Assembly (NCBI RefSeq): GCF_019059575.1
Contig: NW_024882027.1
Location: 413,739-477,738, forward strand
Reading direction: 5' to 3'
DNA length: 64,000 bases
Source of the DNA: Amphibalanus amphitrite
Taxonomy: Eukaryota > Arthropoda > Thecostraca > Balanomorpha > Balanidae
The number at the start of each line of letters is the position of its first letter. Within the stretch, counting starts at the first letter, position 1. This document shows, piece by piece, positions 58,365 to 64,000 of the stretch. A model generated the notes under the pieces. It ran no database searches, was not told the origin of the DNA, and saw nothing but the letters and a program-made list of their open reading frames with translations. The translations under genes and the position numbers were made by a program.

Positions 58365-58963
58365 ACGACTACGACGACCGACCCCGGCCTGGACACGAGC
58401 AACCAAGGGGGTCACGCCAGGCGGCGATCGGTGGGAAGGCCCAAGACCTCTCATCCAAGTGGCTACCAAGGAGCCACCACGGGCCGTCGTACCAACATGG
58501 AGCGACGTATGTACCGATGTGACAATATGCGCGCGGTGTGTCATTAGGTTTTATGTAGGGGTAGATATCTGATGGTGTGTAGTACTTAAAACAGATGTGT
58601 TATACTTACTGGTTACTCGGCTTGTCAGGCAACCACCTTACGAATGTGGGGGGAAAACGATTAGGACATGAACTGCTGTAGTTAACTCGGGGGATGGAAT
58701 ACCGAAAGGGGGAGTGTCACTAATGGGATGGTTAGGGTGTAAGCTAGGTTAGGGCAAATGGTGGCAAGGGAACTGACCTCGGGGGGATGGCTACACCACA
58801 ACCAGCTGTCGGAGGATCGAGGAGACGTTACCCATGGAGTCCAGAAACAGCACCCTCGCATCGCAGGGAGGCAGAGGACGTCAACGTCCTAGCCAAGGCA
58901 GACGAAGAAGGCCAGCCGACTACCATGCAGAACAAGCCCATCCTTAATTGTGGGGGCACAATT

Positions 58964-58982
58964 AAAAGAAGAAGCCTGAAAA
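58964..58982 (+). other. Purine tract before the 3' LTR
   Basis: AAAAGAAGAAGCCTGAAAA directly precedes TGTAACAG. It is purine-rich but broken by CCT. A cleaner tract, AAAGGGGGAG followed by TGTCAC, lies at 58705-58720 and could be the polypurine tract of an ancestral element. Confidence 0.4.

Positions 58983-64000
<5,018 letters not shown>

Noticed and set aside
57817-58572. 251-codon frame in the internal region of the retroelement as a possible gag or env
   Set aside because: It crosses the 100-bp tandem repeat, has no zinc knuckle, protease, membrane or signal sequence, and is not recognised.

Overview
This window is animal nuclear DNA, most likely from an arthropod and probably a crustacean. 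The signs are multi-exon genes with GT-AG and GC-AG introns, TCAGT-type initiators with a downstream promoter element, many small transposons, and a catalytically intact GH16 beta-1,3-glucanase of the type seen in crustaceans. A barnacle would fit, but that is only a guess; no rRNA or mitochondrial marker is present.

Two protein genes can be read. (1) On the minus strand, from 39277 down to 7076, lie 18 consecutive exons of a PLEKHH1/PLEKHH2/MAX-1-type gene (coiled coil, proline-rich linker, two PH domains, MyTH4, FERM). All exon junctions keep frame and the 18 exons give 1081 codons plus 2 nt. The first exon(s) (start of the coiled coil) and the last (end of FERM) are not seen. (2) On the plus strand, 40290-41844, is a complete two-exon secreted GH16 glucanase with its own TATA box, just upstream of or nested in the 5' part of the PLEKHH gene. 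A third transcription unit may start at 45678 (CCAAT box, initiator, exactly spaced DPE, splice donor), but no coding part is visible.

The rest is introns and mobile DNA. The introns carry TTAA-flanked MITEs (6060-7047, 14478-15390, a one-ended one at 45077), a PIF/Harbinger-type MITE (17785-18296) and another TIR element (35844-36340). The three CCC-ended MITE ends share an unusual architecture: the inner half of the terminal repeat is repeated 18-19 nt inward and is followed at once by a long G:C hairpin, although the sequences themselves differ. Several introns also carry tandem copies of the edge of the neighbouring exon, including its splice site (exons ending or starting near 10878, 17060, 26249, 29442 and 39152).

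From 46127 to the end of the window lies what I read as a giant non-coding LTR retrotransposon, similar in concept to LARDs of plants. It has a 5' LTR of about 7.8 kb (46127-53931) with TATA box and poly(A) signal near its end, a perfect 18-nt tRNA-Lys primer binding site (53935-53952), and a 5.0 kb internal region that starts with about 13 copies of a ~158-bp repeat and has no recognisable gag or pol. The 3' LTR starts at 58983 and is cut by the window end. The two LTRs are nearly identical over the 5.0 kb that can be compared, so the insertion is young. It sits about 330 bp inside the first intron of the unit that may start at 45678.
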